Part shown: positions 19,418 through 26,763 of the stretch, piece by piece
Numbering within the stretch: position 1 is the stretch's first letter
Layout: every line of letters begins with the position of its first letter
From: an uncultured Bacteroidales bacterium
Lineage (GTDB): Bacteria > Bacteroidota > Bacteroidia > Bacteroidales > Paludibacteraceae
Direction of reading: 5' to 3'
DNA length: 43,265 bases
NCBI GenBank assembly: GCA_937916355.1
Contig: CALFTM010000106.1
Location: 1-43,265, forward strand
The notes under the pieces: model-generated
The model's input: only the letters and a program-made list of their open reading frames with translations
The model's database searches: none
What the model was told of the DNA's origin: nothing
Position numbers and translations under genes: made by a program

Positions 19418-20095
19418 ATGACTCAGCAGGATATTATAGAAATGATGCGCGCTCCAGAGCGGATTGCACCGAGCAGGATACCCGAATTGTATGAGTTTTT
19501 GAGAGAATATCCCTATTCCCAGACTTTTCGTGTGCTGTATTTACGTGCTTTATGCAATGCAGGAGACTTCCGTTATGATGCAGAATGTGGTTTAGCGGCG
19601 ATTTATGCAGGCGATAGAGAGGTGCTGGCGGAGCAGATGGAGAAGAAATATCTTCCACAAGAGAAGGTGGAGGAGAAAAACGAAGATGCCACCCAAGCCT
19701 CCAATTTAAAGAAGGATGATAACCTAAGAGTTGCCGCACCGGTGACCGACATTATATCAGAATTGGAGAAGTTGGATAGTTTGCCTCTTCCTGCAAAGAA
19801 AAAAAGCAACAAAAAACATCAGGGGTTAATTGATGACTTTTTAAAGAAAAGTGAGTCGGGTGCGGTAACGATAAATTCGCCCAAAGATTCAGATAATCAG
19901 CAAGTTGAAGATAAGACGAGCGGACAAGGACGAGAGCAGTTTTATACTGAAACACTGGCGAAGATTTATATTAAACAGAAAAAATATGACCATGCGGTGA
20001 AAATATTTCGTCGTTTAATGTTGAAAAATTCAGAAAAAAGTGTTTACTTTGCAGACCAAGTCAGATTTTTAGAAAAACTGATGGACAATTTATAA
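19418..20095 (+). CDS. TPR-like protein between lptE and secG
   Basis: The 225-residue protein has no signal peptide. Its N-terminal 80 residues are helical, with FLREYPYSQTFRVLYLRAL resembling one tetratricopeptide hairpin. A long low-complexity charged middle (about 85-170) follows, and a C-terminal helical pair (about 175-215, with ETLAKIYIKQKKYDHAVKIF) matches a TPR repeat well. Such proteins are commonly found between lptE and secG in Bacteroidales, and their role is not established. It is 3 bases after lptE and 17 bases before secG, so all four genes are likely cotranscribed. Confidence 0.78.
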   Translation: MTQQDIIEMMRAPERIAPSRIPELYEFLREYPYSQTFRVLYLRALCNAGDFRYDAECGLAAIYAGDREVLAEQMEKKYLPQEKVEEKNEDATQASNLKKDDNLRVAAPVTDIISELEKLDSLPLPAKKKSNKKHQGLIDDFLKKSESGAVTINSPKDSDNQQVEDKTSGQGREQFYTETLAKIYIKQKKYDHAVKIFRRLMLKNSEKSVYFADQVRFLEKLMDNL

Positions 20096-20112
20096 ATAAT
20101 TTAAAGTAAGAC

Positions 20113-20409
20113 ATGGTTTATACAATTATTACGAGTTGTGTTGTGATTGCCTCAATCCTCTTGATAGGTGTTGTATTAATTCAAAACTCAAAAGGAGGTG
20201 GTTTGGCTTCTGATTTTCAGTCTCCTAATAAAATTTTTGGAGTACAGAAAGGTACAGATGTTATCGAAAAAACAACTTGGGTGTTGATGTCAGTTGTTGT
20301 GATTTTCAGTATTACTGCGGCTGCGTTCTATCCTCGAATGGAGAATGTAGAGGAGTCTCAATTGAAAGACCAAGTTGAGATTGTCACTGATTCTCAAGAG
20401 CAAGAGTAA
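20113..20409 (+). CDS. secG: Preprotein translocase subunit SecG
   Basis: The 98-residue protein has two membrane spans (about 3-22 and 53-72) joined by the conserved loop LIQNSKGGGLASDF, which identifies SecG. It belongs to the SecYEG channel and aids SecA-driven export. The C-terminal tail after span 2 is acidic, as usual in Bacteroidota. It is the last gene of the operon that starts with the sigma-54 activator and is followed by a strong terminator. Confidence 0.95.
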   Translation: MVYTIITSCVVIASILLIGVVLIQNSKGGGLASDFQSPNKIFGVQKGTDVIEKTTWVLMSVVVIFSITAAAFYPRMENVEESQLKDQVEIVTDSQEQE

Positions 20410-20453
20410 GAGTGTTTAGACACATTCCTTTAAGGGGAGGTCTGCAAAAGTTT

Positions 20454-20484
20454 GGGACTGAAAGATTTTTCAGTCCCTTTTTTT
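20454..20484 (+). terminator. Terminator after secG
   Basis: GGGACTGAAA (20454-20463) pairs perfectly with TTTCAGTCCC (20468-20477) across GATT, followed by a T-run. Confidence 0.92.
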
Positions 20485-20518
20485 AAGCATGATGGTTTAA
20501 TTTGACAAGGTCGTTGAG

Positions 20519-21409
20519 ATGAAGAGATTCTTGTTTTTGTTGTTTTCGTTGTTTGTCGCATTGAATTCTTTCTCTGGCAGTTTGCACTATTCTGCAAAAG
20601 AATTCCCGATGATTCATTTAAAGGATTCCACTCGCTATGTCTGTGATCCTTTCGGTTTTATTGATGCTGATTCTGTCAGGGTGATGGATTCACTCATTGC
20701 GGATTTGAGACATGAAAAAATGGTGGAGGTTGTGGTTGCTGTAACTGATTCTGTTACGGACGGGGATTGCTTTCAGTATGCTTATGATATTGGAGTATAC
20801 AATGGAGTTGGACAGGAGGGTGCTGATAATGGGTTGGTTATACTGCTTTCCACGGGAGAGCGTTGCGTCCAATTTGCCACAGGATTAGGAATGGAAGGTT
20901 ATCTGACCGACTATATGTGTGTGTCGATTCAGAAGAATTTTATGAATCCTCATTTCGCTCAAAATCAGTGGAGTGAAGGGCTAACTGCAGGTGTAAGGAC
21001 TGTTTGCGGATTTTTGAAAGGAGAGATTTCGGAGGAAGATATAAATAGGGCAGCTCCGAAAAAATCGTTTTGGAAGGAAAATAGAAGATATTTGTTAGAA
21101 TTTTTTCCAGTTCTGGCGATGTTACTTTTTTCTTTTTTTTCTTCAAGAAAAAAACGTTGTCCTAATTGCAAAAAACGGACAGCAGCACATGTCGATTCTA
21201 CCAAAATAAAAGAGTCTGGTGCCTTTATCTATTATTCTTATCATTACAAATGTAAAAATTGTAATCATGAATTTGATGAAGAGAGTAAAATCTCGAAAGA
21301 CCGTTATAATGGATCGAGATCTGGACGTTATGGCGGTTCTGGTGGTTCCCGAGGAGGAAGTTTTGGCGGTGGCCGCTTTGGCGGTGGCGGCGGAGGTTCG
21401 CGTTTTTAA
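20519..21409 (+). CDS. TPM-domain protein with zinc ribbon and Gly-rich tail
   Basis: The 296-residue protein has an N-terminal signal peptide (about 1-19) and a TPM domain (about 40-180, with FGFIDADSVRVMDSLIADL and GADNGLVILLSTGERCVQFATG-type core strands). A membrane span lies at about 193-209. A cytosolic zinc ribbon follows, with two CxxC knuckles (CPNC at about 214 and CKNC at about 242). The C-terminus is Gly/Ser/Arg-rich and ends in GGGGSRF, as in YgcG-type proteins. It is followed after 28 bases by lemA. TPM and LemA genes often occur together and are thought to act at the membrane; the precise role is unknown. Confidence 0.88.
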   Translation: MKRFLFLLFSLFVALNSFSGSLHYSAKEFPMIHLKDSTRYVCDPFGFIDADSVRVMDSLIADLRHEKMVEVVVAVTDSVTDGDCFQYAYDIGVYNGVGQEGADNGLVILLSTGERCVQFATGLGMEGYLTDYMCVSIQKNFMNPHFAQNQWSEGLTAGVRTVCGFLKGEISEEDINRAAPKKSFWKENRRYLLEFFPVLAMLLFSFFSSRKKRCPNCKKRTAAHVDSTKIKESGAFIYYSYHYKCKNCNHEFDEESKISKDRYNGSRSGRYGGSGGSRGGSFGGGRFGGGGGGSRF

Positions 21410-21437
21410 GGTGTTTAACTAAAAAATATATGAAAAT

Positions 21438-22022
21438 ATGAAGAGTAAAATTTTATTGGCGTTGGTTGCAGTTGTAGTACTTGTCGCCATTTGGGCAGTT
21501 AACGCATATAACAATTTTGTGAGATTTGACGAAGAGGTTGCGACTAAGTTTCATGATCTTGAGACTTGCTATCAAGAAAGACTTGATTTGATTCCTAATT
21601 TGGTTGAGATTGTGAAGGGAAGTGCCAGTCATGAGAAAGACGTGCTTAAGGAGGTTATGGAGGCGCGTTCTAAAGTAGCGTCCATTCAAATCGATCCAAG
21701 CAACATCACACCAGAACAATTGGCAGAATATCAGAAGGCTCAGGCAGGTGTCAGCAGTGCTATAGGTCGTTTGATTGCAGTGGCAGAGAATTATCCTAAT
21801 TTGAAAGCAAATGAGGCATTTATGCTTTTACAACATCAGTGTGAAGGCATAGAAAACCGTATTCGTGTTGCTCGTATTGCCTATAATGATGTGGTGAAGT
21901 CTTATAACATTGCCATAAGAACTTTCCCGAATAATATTCTCGCTTCTATTATGGGAATGGAACGGAAACTCCAGTTTGAGGCAGACGAGGGTGCGGAGAA
22001 GGCTCCTAAAGTGAAATTCTAA
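21438..22022 (+). CDS. lemA: LemA family protein
   Basis: The 194-residue protein has one N-terminal membrane span (about 4-22), then a helical domain with the LemA signatures YNNFVRFDEEV, RLDLIPNLVEIVKG and IAYNDVVKSYN near the C-terminus. The length is typical. LemA proteins have an N-out helical bundle facing outward; their function is not known. It shares a transcript with the TPM-domain gene, and a strong terminator lies 16 bases after its stop. Confidence 0.95.
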   Translation: MKSKILLALVAVVVLVAIWAVNAYNNFVRFDEEVATKFHDLETCYQERLDLIPNLVEIVKGSASHEKDVLKEVMEARSKVASIQIDPSNITPEQLAEYQKAQAGVSSAIGRLIAVAENYPNLKANEAFMLLQHQCEGIENRIRVARIAYNDVVKSYNIAIRTFPNNILASIMGMERKLQFEADEGAEKAPKVKF

Positions 22023-22037
22023 ATGAAATCGTTTGAT

Positions 22038-22075
22038 AAAGGAGACGTTTGTTTGCGTCTCCTTTCTTTTTTTTC
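22038..22075 (+). terminator. Terminator after lemA
   Basis: AAAGGAGACG (22038-22047) pairs perfectly with CGTCTCCTTT (22056-22065) across 8 bases, followed by a run of T. Confidence 0.93.
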
Positions 22076-22085
22076 TAAAAAATTG

Positions 22086-22093
22086 TAAATTTG
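22086..22093 (+). promoter_or_regulatory. -7 box for the polysaccharide dehydratase gene
   Basis: TAAATTTG followed by CG matches TAnnTTTG and lies 51 bases before the ATG at 22144, just after the lemA terminator. No clear TTG at -33. Confidence 0.5.
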
Positions 22094-22143
22094 CGGTAGT
22101 GTGTTAAAAATAAATAGTACGTTGAATTAGCAAAGAAGATGCA

Positions 22144-24057
22144 ATGGCTGTAGTGAAGATGTTTGGGGCATGGTTGAAGCGGTTGATAGATTACGCCTCC
22201 CAAAAGTCGTATTCCAGATGGATTGTTTTTGGAATAGATTTGGTCGTGGTTTGTTTTTCTGTCTTGTTGATTTTTTTGTTGAATGAGGAGTGGAATGAAA
22301 ATACGATATGGAAGTTTTCTGTCCTGTTTTCCTCTTTCTTATTTTCCTTTTTGATTATAAAACCCTATTGTAGCATTGTCATTCGTACGGGGATAAATGA
22401 TGTTGCCCGCATCTTACAAGCAAATTTCATTGCTTTTTTGATGTATGTCTCTGTCTTCTGTGTTGCGCACTTCTATACTACCGTTCAGTTGTCTTTTCGA
22501 TGGGTTGAGTTATTATTGCTCTTTTTGTTGGTTACGATTCTGATGATCACCATCAGAATAGGTGCAAAATATTACTATAACCTTTATAAGGTGTGGGAGA
22601 AAATCGGAATGAATAATGTCGTGATATTCGGAGCTGACGATGCAGGAGTCGCGATTTTCAAATCGATGAAAAATTTGACAGGCTATTCGATGAATGTGCT
22701 GGCTTTCATGGATGATGATAACTCTAAGGTGGGGAAGGCGATAGATTGTGTTCCGATTTTGAACCCCTCTTCAGTGTTGAACAAAGACTACATAAAGAAA
22801 CACAAGGTGGATTCCGTCGTCCTCTCGGTGCAGGGCATTTCTCTGTCAAGGAAACAAGAATTGGTGGAGACCATAACAACCTTAGGGTTGAAACTGAAGA
22901 TATTGTCTCCTGAAAATATATTTTCATTTTCGGAAGTCTCGTTGAATGATTTGAGAGAGGCTGAGATTGATGATCTTTTGTTTAGAGACCCTATAAAGAC
23001 AGATTCTCAAAATGCGAGGAAAGAGATTGAAGGGAAGGTGGTCATGGTTACAGGTGCTGCAGGTTCTATTGGCTGTGAAATTGTTCGTCAATTGTTGTCC
23101 TTATCCCCCTCTAAACTCATTGTTTTGGATCAGTCGGAGTGTTCTATGTTTGATTTGCGGAGTGAGTTGGAGAAGTCTCCCCATTATTCGTTTCATCGAA
23201 CAACGGTTTTTTATGAAATTGCAGATGTGAGAGATGCTGTTTACTTGGAAAGTTTGATGTCAAAGTATGTCCCAAATCTCATTTTTCATGCAGCCGCTTA
23301 CAAACATGTCCCATTAATGGAGTCCAACCCTTATGAGGCTGTTTTTACAAATGTTTTTGGAACCAAAGTTGTTGCTGATTTGGCAATTAAATATGGGGCG
23401 GAGAAATTTGTGATGATTTCAACGGACAAGGCCGTTCGTCCTACCAGTGTGATGGGTGCGTCTAAAAGAATGGCAGAGATATATGTCCAGAGTCGTCGTT
23501 CGAAAACCTCTTTTGTCACCACACGGTTTGGAAATGTGTTGGGGTCGAGTGGTTCTGTTATACCGATATTTAGAAAGCAGATAAAAGAAGGAGGTCCGGT
23601 TACAATCACACATAAGGATGTTGTGAGATATTTCATGACTATACCAGAGGCTTGCAGACTGGTATTGGAGGCATGCTCAATAGGGGTAGGGAATGACATT
23701 TTCGTGTTTGATATGGGAGAACCGGTGAAAATCTATGATTTGGCAAAGAACATGATTCAGATTTTGGGAGCAAAGGTCGATATATTAGAAATTTGGTTAC
23801 GTCCGGGAGAGAAGTTGTATGAAGAGCTGCTTTGGGCGGAAGAAGAGACCCTGCCGACTCCTCATGAGAAGATCAAACATGCGAAGGTGATAAAATTGCC
23901 TTCAGAGCAGGTGGATAAGTATATGGAGGAGTTGTATCAGGTGTTGCAGAGTTGTGATGCTTGGGCTATTGTGTCAAAAATAAAGGAGATGATTCCTGAA
24001 TATAAAAGTCAGAATTCAGATTTTCAGAGATTAGATGAAAAGAAAGAGGCGGAATAA
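22144..24057 (+). CDS. WbpM/CapD-type UDP-sugar 4,6-dehydratase, membrane bound
   Basis: The 637-residue protein has four membrane spans (about 20-130) and a first Rossmann-like domain (about 155-250, starting NNVVIFGADDAGVAI). The catalytic extended-SDR domain follows, with the NAD motif GAAGSIG at about 304-310. Its active-site region STDKAVRPTSVMGASKR (about 426-442) has the SMK arrangement of WbpM-type dehydratases instead of SYK. These enzymes make 4-keto-6-deoxy sugars such as UDP-2-acetamido-2,6-dideoxy-hexulose for O-antigen, capsule or protein glycans at the inner membrane. It is 14 bases upstream of a mannose-6-phosphate isomerase gene, so the pair likely supplies sugar precursors together. 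No glycosyltransferase is nearby. Confidence 0.92.
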   Translation: MAVVKMFGAWLKRLIDYASQKSYSRWIVFGIDLVVVCFSVLLIFLLNEEWNENTIWKFSVLFSSFLFSFLIIKPYCSIVIRTGINDVARILQANFIAFLMYVSVFCVAHFYTTVQLSFRWVELLLLFLLVTILMITIRIGAKYYYNLYKVWEKIGMNNVVIFGADDAGVAIFKSMKNLTGYSMNVLAFMDDDNSKVGKAIDCVPILNPSSVLNKDYIKKHKVDSVVLSVQGISLSRKQELVETITTLGLKLKILSPENIFSFSEVSLNDLREAEIDDLLFRDPIKTDSQNARKEIEGKVVMVTGAAGSIGCEIVRQLLSLSPSKLIVLDQSECSMFDLRSELEKSPHYSFHRTTVFYEIADVRDAVYLESLMSKYVPNLIFHAAAYKHVPLMESNPYEAVFTNVFGTKVVADLAIKYGAEKFVMISTDKAVRPTSVMGASKRMAEIYVQSRRSKTSFVTTRFGNVLGSSGSVIPIFRKQIKEGGPVTITHKDVVRYFMTIPEACRLVLEACSIGVGNDIFVFDMGEPVKIYDLAKNMIQILGAKVDILEIWLRPGEKLYEELLWAEEETLPTPHEKIKHAKVIKLPSEQVDKYMEELYQVLQSCDAWAIVSKIKEMIPEYKSQNSDFQRLDEKKEAE

Positions 24058-24071
24058 GAATCGGTTGGCGT

Positions 24072-25112
24072 ATGAATAAGTTGTTATATCCATTGATGTT
24101 CGAATTGGATCTGCACGAACTGGTGTGGGGAGGAAATCGTTTGAGACCACTCAAAGGATTGCCTTTTAATGAGGAGGATAGAATAGGTGAGAGTTGGGAG
24201 GTTAGTGCAGTTCCCGGACAAGAGTCTGTTGTCTCTAATGGTTCGTTGAAGGGACAGACATTGACTGAAGTGATTGAGCAGTTTCAGGAATTGCTACTTG
24301 GGAGGTCTGTATATGCGAAATTTGAGGGGAAATTCCCTCTTTTGGTGAAATTTATAGATGCCTCAAAAGATTTGTCTATTCAGGTACATCCCGATGATAA
24401 ATTGGCGAAGGAACGTCATGGTTGTTATGGAAAAACGGAGATGTGGTATGTCATGGATGTCGAGCCGGAAGGGAGACTTTTCTGTGGCTTCAGAGAACCG
24501 ATAGACAGAGAGGAGTATTTGCAAAGAATTGAAAACGATAGCATCTGTGAAGTCTTGCAGGAGTATGCTGTGAATAAAGGAGATGTCTTCTTCATTCCTG
24601 CGGGACGTATTCATGCTATATGTGCGGGAACTTTGGTCGCTGAGGTTCAACAGAGTAGTGATGTGACGTATCGTATTTATGATTATGGGAGGATGGGCTT
24701 AGATGGAAAACCTCGCCAGCTACATACAGAGTTGGCGGTAGATGCCTTAGATATGACGGTCTCCGCCTCTGTCCACTCACTATACGATAGGCGACTGAAT
24801 CGGCCGGTTTGTGTGTCGGAGTGTCCCTATTTTACGGTGAAATTATTAGAACTCAACCGAAATTTCCATCGTAAATTATTTAAATATGATTCTTTTGTGG
24901 TATACATGTGTTTGTACGGAGAATGTACGATTGAGGTTTTGAGTACGCAAGGATATGAGAAAGGTGCAGAGCCAGAAATAACAAGAGTGACTTTGACACA
25001 GGGGAATAGTTGTTTGATTCCTGCCGCTGTTGCGGATGTTATGTTGATGCCAAATGATGATTTAGGACTCGCAAAGTTGTTGGAGGTCTACATTGATAAC
25101 AAGAAATTTTAG
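24072..25112 (+). CDS. manA: Mannose-6-phosphate isomerase, class I
   Basis: The 346-residue cupin enzyme interconverts fructose-6-phosphate and mannose-6-phosphate with zinc. The zinc-binding motif QVHPDD is at about 103-108, followed by GKTEMWYV with the ligand glutamate, and the third segment is HAICAGTLVAEVQQSSD, then VTYRIYDYGR. The length fits the short bacterial type. It follows the dehydratase by 14 bases and should be cotranscribed. The product would feed GDP-mannose or GDP-fucose synthesis. There is no obvious terminator between it and the MORN gene, which nevertheless has its own promoter. Confidence 0.95.
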   Translation: MNKLLYPLMFELDLHELVWGGNRLRPLKGLPFNEEDRIGESWEVSAVPGQESVVSNGSLKGQTLTEVIEQFQELLLGRSVYAKFEGKFPLLVKFIDASKDLSIQVHPDDKLAKERHGCYGKTEMWYVMDVEPEGRLFCGFREPIDREEYLQRIENDSICEVLQEYAVNKGDVFFIPAGRIHAICAGTLVAEVQQSSDVTYRIYDYGRMGLDGKPRQLHTELAVDALDMTVSASVHSLYDRRLNRPVCVSECPYFTVKLLELNRNFHRKLFKYDSFVVYMCLYGECTIEVLSTQGYEKGAEPEITRVTLTQGNSCLIPAAVADVMLMPNDDLGLAKLLEVYIDNKKF

Positions 25113-25152
25113 AAAAAAAAAGGTCTTAGATGAAAAAAAAGAAAAAAAAGTA

Positions 25153-25182
25153 TTTGGTTTTTTACTTAAAATTATATCTTTG
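25153..25182 (+). promoter_or_regulatory. Promoter of the MORN-repeat gene
   Basis: TTTG (25153-25156) and TATCTTTG (25175-25182) are separated by 18 bases, a good Bacteroidota promoter. The expected start of transcription near 25189 rules out the upstream in-frame ATG at 25093 and disfavours 25192. Confidence 0.72.
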
Positions 25183-25215
25183 CGAATTAAAATGGTAAAA
25201 TTAGTTTATACAGTT

Positions 25216-25698
25216 ATGAGTACAAGACTTTTTGTGATGGCGGCATTGATGTTTGCTATGTTTAGCATAGAGGCGAGTGCTGCAGGCAAATGCAAAGGTA
25301 AGTGCAGAGATGGTAAAGGTACTTACACGTTTGAGAATGGGGAAGTTTATTCCGGAACATTCAAGGAGGGTAAGTTTGATGGTAAGGGAACTTACACTTT
25401 TGCGAGTGGATCGAAATATGAAGGTGAATATAAGAATGGTGTAAGAGAAGGAAAGGGTAAGTTTACTTATCCAACGGGTGATGTCTATGAAGGAGATTTT
25501 GTAGGTGGTTACCCAGAAGGTAAGGGAGTTTACTACTATTCATCAGGCGACCGTTACGAAGGAGAGTATAAAGGAGGTAAAAAGAATGGAAACGGAGTTT
25601 ATTACTTCTCCAGCGGAACTGTACAGACCGGAGTATTCGAGGAAGGTGAGTTGGTTGAGGAAATCAGCATCAAGCGTCCTCCAAGGAAAAGATTTTAA
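25216..25698 (+). CDS. Exported MORN-repeat protein
   Basis: The 160-residue protein starts with a signal peptide (MSTRLFVMAALMFAMF, cleavage after SAAG or ASA). About five MORN repeats of 23 residues follow, each with the YEGE/F..G....G.G.Y core, for example KYEGEYKNGVREGKGKF and RYEGEYKGGKKNGNGVYYF. MORN repeats form elongated beta-hairpin sheets that bind partners or lipids. A basic tail, RPPRKRF, ends the protein. The start at 25216 is chosen over upstream ATGs because of the promoter at 25153-25182 and the fit of the signal peptide. It stands alone between its promoter and a terminator. Function unknown. Confidence 0.85.
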   Translation: MSTRLFVMAALMFAMFSIEASAAGKCKGKCRDGKGTYTFENGEVYSGTFKEGKFDGKGTYTFASGSKYEGEYKNGVREGKGKFTYPTGDVYEGDFVGGYPEGKGVYYYSSGDRYEGEYKGGKKNGNGVYYFSSGTVQTGVFEEGELVEEISIKRPPRKRF

Positions 25699-25715
25699 TT
25701 AGTCTTATTGTTTTT

Positions 25716-25748
25716 AAGGGATGCCGTTTTAGGCCTCCCTTTTTTTTA
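25716..25748 (+). terminator. Terminator after the MORN gene
   Basis: AAGGGA-T-GCC (25716-25725) pairs with GGC-C-TCCCTT (25732-25741) with one mismatch, followed by a T-run. It ends 8 bases before the next start codon at 25756. Confidence 0.85.
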
Positions 25749-25755
25749 TGGGGAT

Positions 25756-26676
25756 ATGAGGAATATAACTGTTGCTATTGTTTTGTACATACTTTTGGGG
25801 GGCTGTCTTTTCTTCTCTTGTCAGTCTGTTGTAGAAACTGAAAAACAACCAGACTCTGCAGTCATAACACAAACAAAAGATAGTGTCGAGTTGGGTTTGT
25901 CGAAGGATTCTTGCCGTTTGTCTCTTGTGTTTCAGGATGTTGAAGGGAAGTTGATTGGGAGTTCTCTGGAGGTTTTGTTGGGAGAGTCTTTTGACTCCTT
26001 GCCTCGGGTGGCTTGTGTTTCCAATGGACGGTTAGATACGCTGGTTCATGTGTCCGATTATATCGTCGTGGTGGCGAATGATACATTCTATTTAACCACT
26101 CAAAATTATGGCGGAAAGGATTTGCTTGAACAGTTTACACTTCCATGCAGAAAAGTGACGGGTCGAATCATGGAGGTTGATGGCACGCCAATCACGAAAA
26201 TGCCACTTCATGCCCGAATTTCAATAAGGGAAAAGGGAAAAGGTCGTCGGTGGAAGAAAAAAGTTTTGCCAGACGAGCCTTTGATATTTACAGACTCTTT
26301 GGGCTACTACCAAATGATCGTGCCTGAAAATGTTGCAGAGGTAAGTCTGCGGACAAGCGGCTTTCTTGTGGGCAGGTTCGTGCGGAAAGAATTGCTTGAG
26401 CATGGTGCGCAGAATTTTCTGTTTGAACCGTTTAGAGTGAGAAATTTGTGCAGTGACTATTTGCCGCAATATAATTACTATTTAGAAGGTAATGATGGTG
26501 TTTCGATAGATGTGCAGGACAGAAATACTCTTTTTGCTTCTGATTCTTTATTGGAAAATACTCCAACCATAACAATGGTGGCAATGGGATATGAAGGAAA
26601 GATTGTCCGTAAACTGAAAAAAAGGAATAAAGTTTTTCGGTCAACCGAAATAAGGATTTGTAAAAAAGGGAATTAA
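25756..26676 (+). CDS. Hypothetical lipoprotein, 306 residues
   Basis: The start codon is ATG at 25756; an in-frame TTG at 25708 lies inside the terminator of the MORN gene and was rejected. The signal sequence carries two possible lipobox cysteines, LGGC (Cys17) and FFSC (Cys22), after which an acidic linker follows. The mature part looks like repeated beta-sandwich segments, with phrases such as VTGRIMEVDGTPITKMPLHARIS (kept short here) that resemble carboxypeptidase-regulatory-like domains, and a second similar strand set near residues 230-300. Likely envelope-located. No family firmly recognised and no promoter seen, so it may depend on read-through from the MORN gene. Confidence 0.72.
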   Translation: MRNITVAIVLYILLGGCLFFSCQSVVETEKQPDSAVITQTKDSVELGLSKDSCRLSLVFQDVEGKLIGSSLEVLLGESFDSLPRVACVSNGRLDTLVHVSDYIVVVANDTFYLTTQNYGGKDLLEQFTLPCRKVTGRIMEVDGTPITKMPLHARISIREKGKGRRWKKKVLPDEPLIFTDSLGYYQMIVPENVAEVSLRTSGFLVGRFVRKELLEHGAQNFLFEPFRVRNLCSDYLPQYNYYLEGNDGVSIDVQDRNTLFASDSLLENTPTITMVAMGYEGKIVRKLKKRNKVFRSTEIRICKKGN

Positions 26677-26716
26677 GGCGATTCTCATTTATAAGGTTGC
26701 GTTTTTGAAGAGCTAA

Positions 26717-26752
26717 AAAAAAGAGGGGTTCATTTAGAACACCCTCTTTTTT
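26717..26752. terminator. Bidirectional terminator between convergent genes
   Basis: AAAAAAGAGGG (26717-26727) pairs with CCCTCTTTTTT (26742-26752), and the inner GTTC (26728-26731) pairs with GAAC (26737-26740) with one bulged A. It serves both the lipoprotein gene and the converging GH74-like gene. Confidence 0.9.
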
Positions 26753-26763
26753 GTTATTTATAA

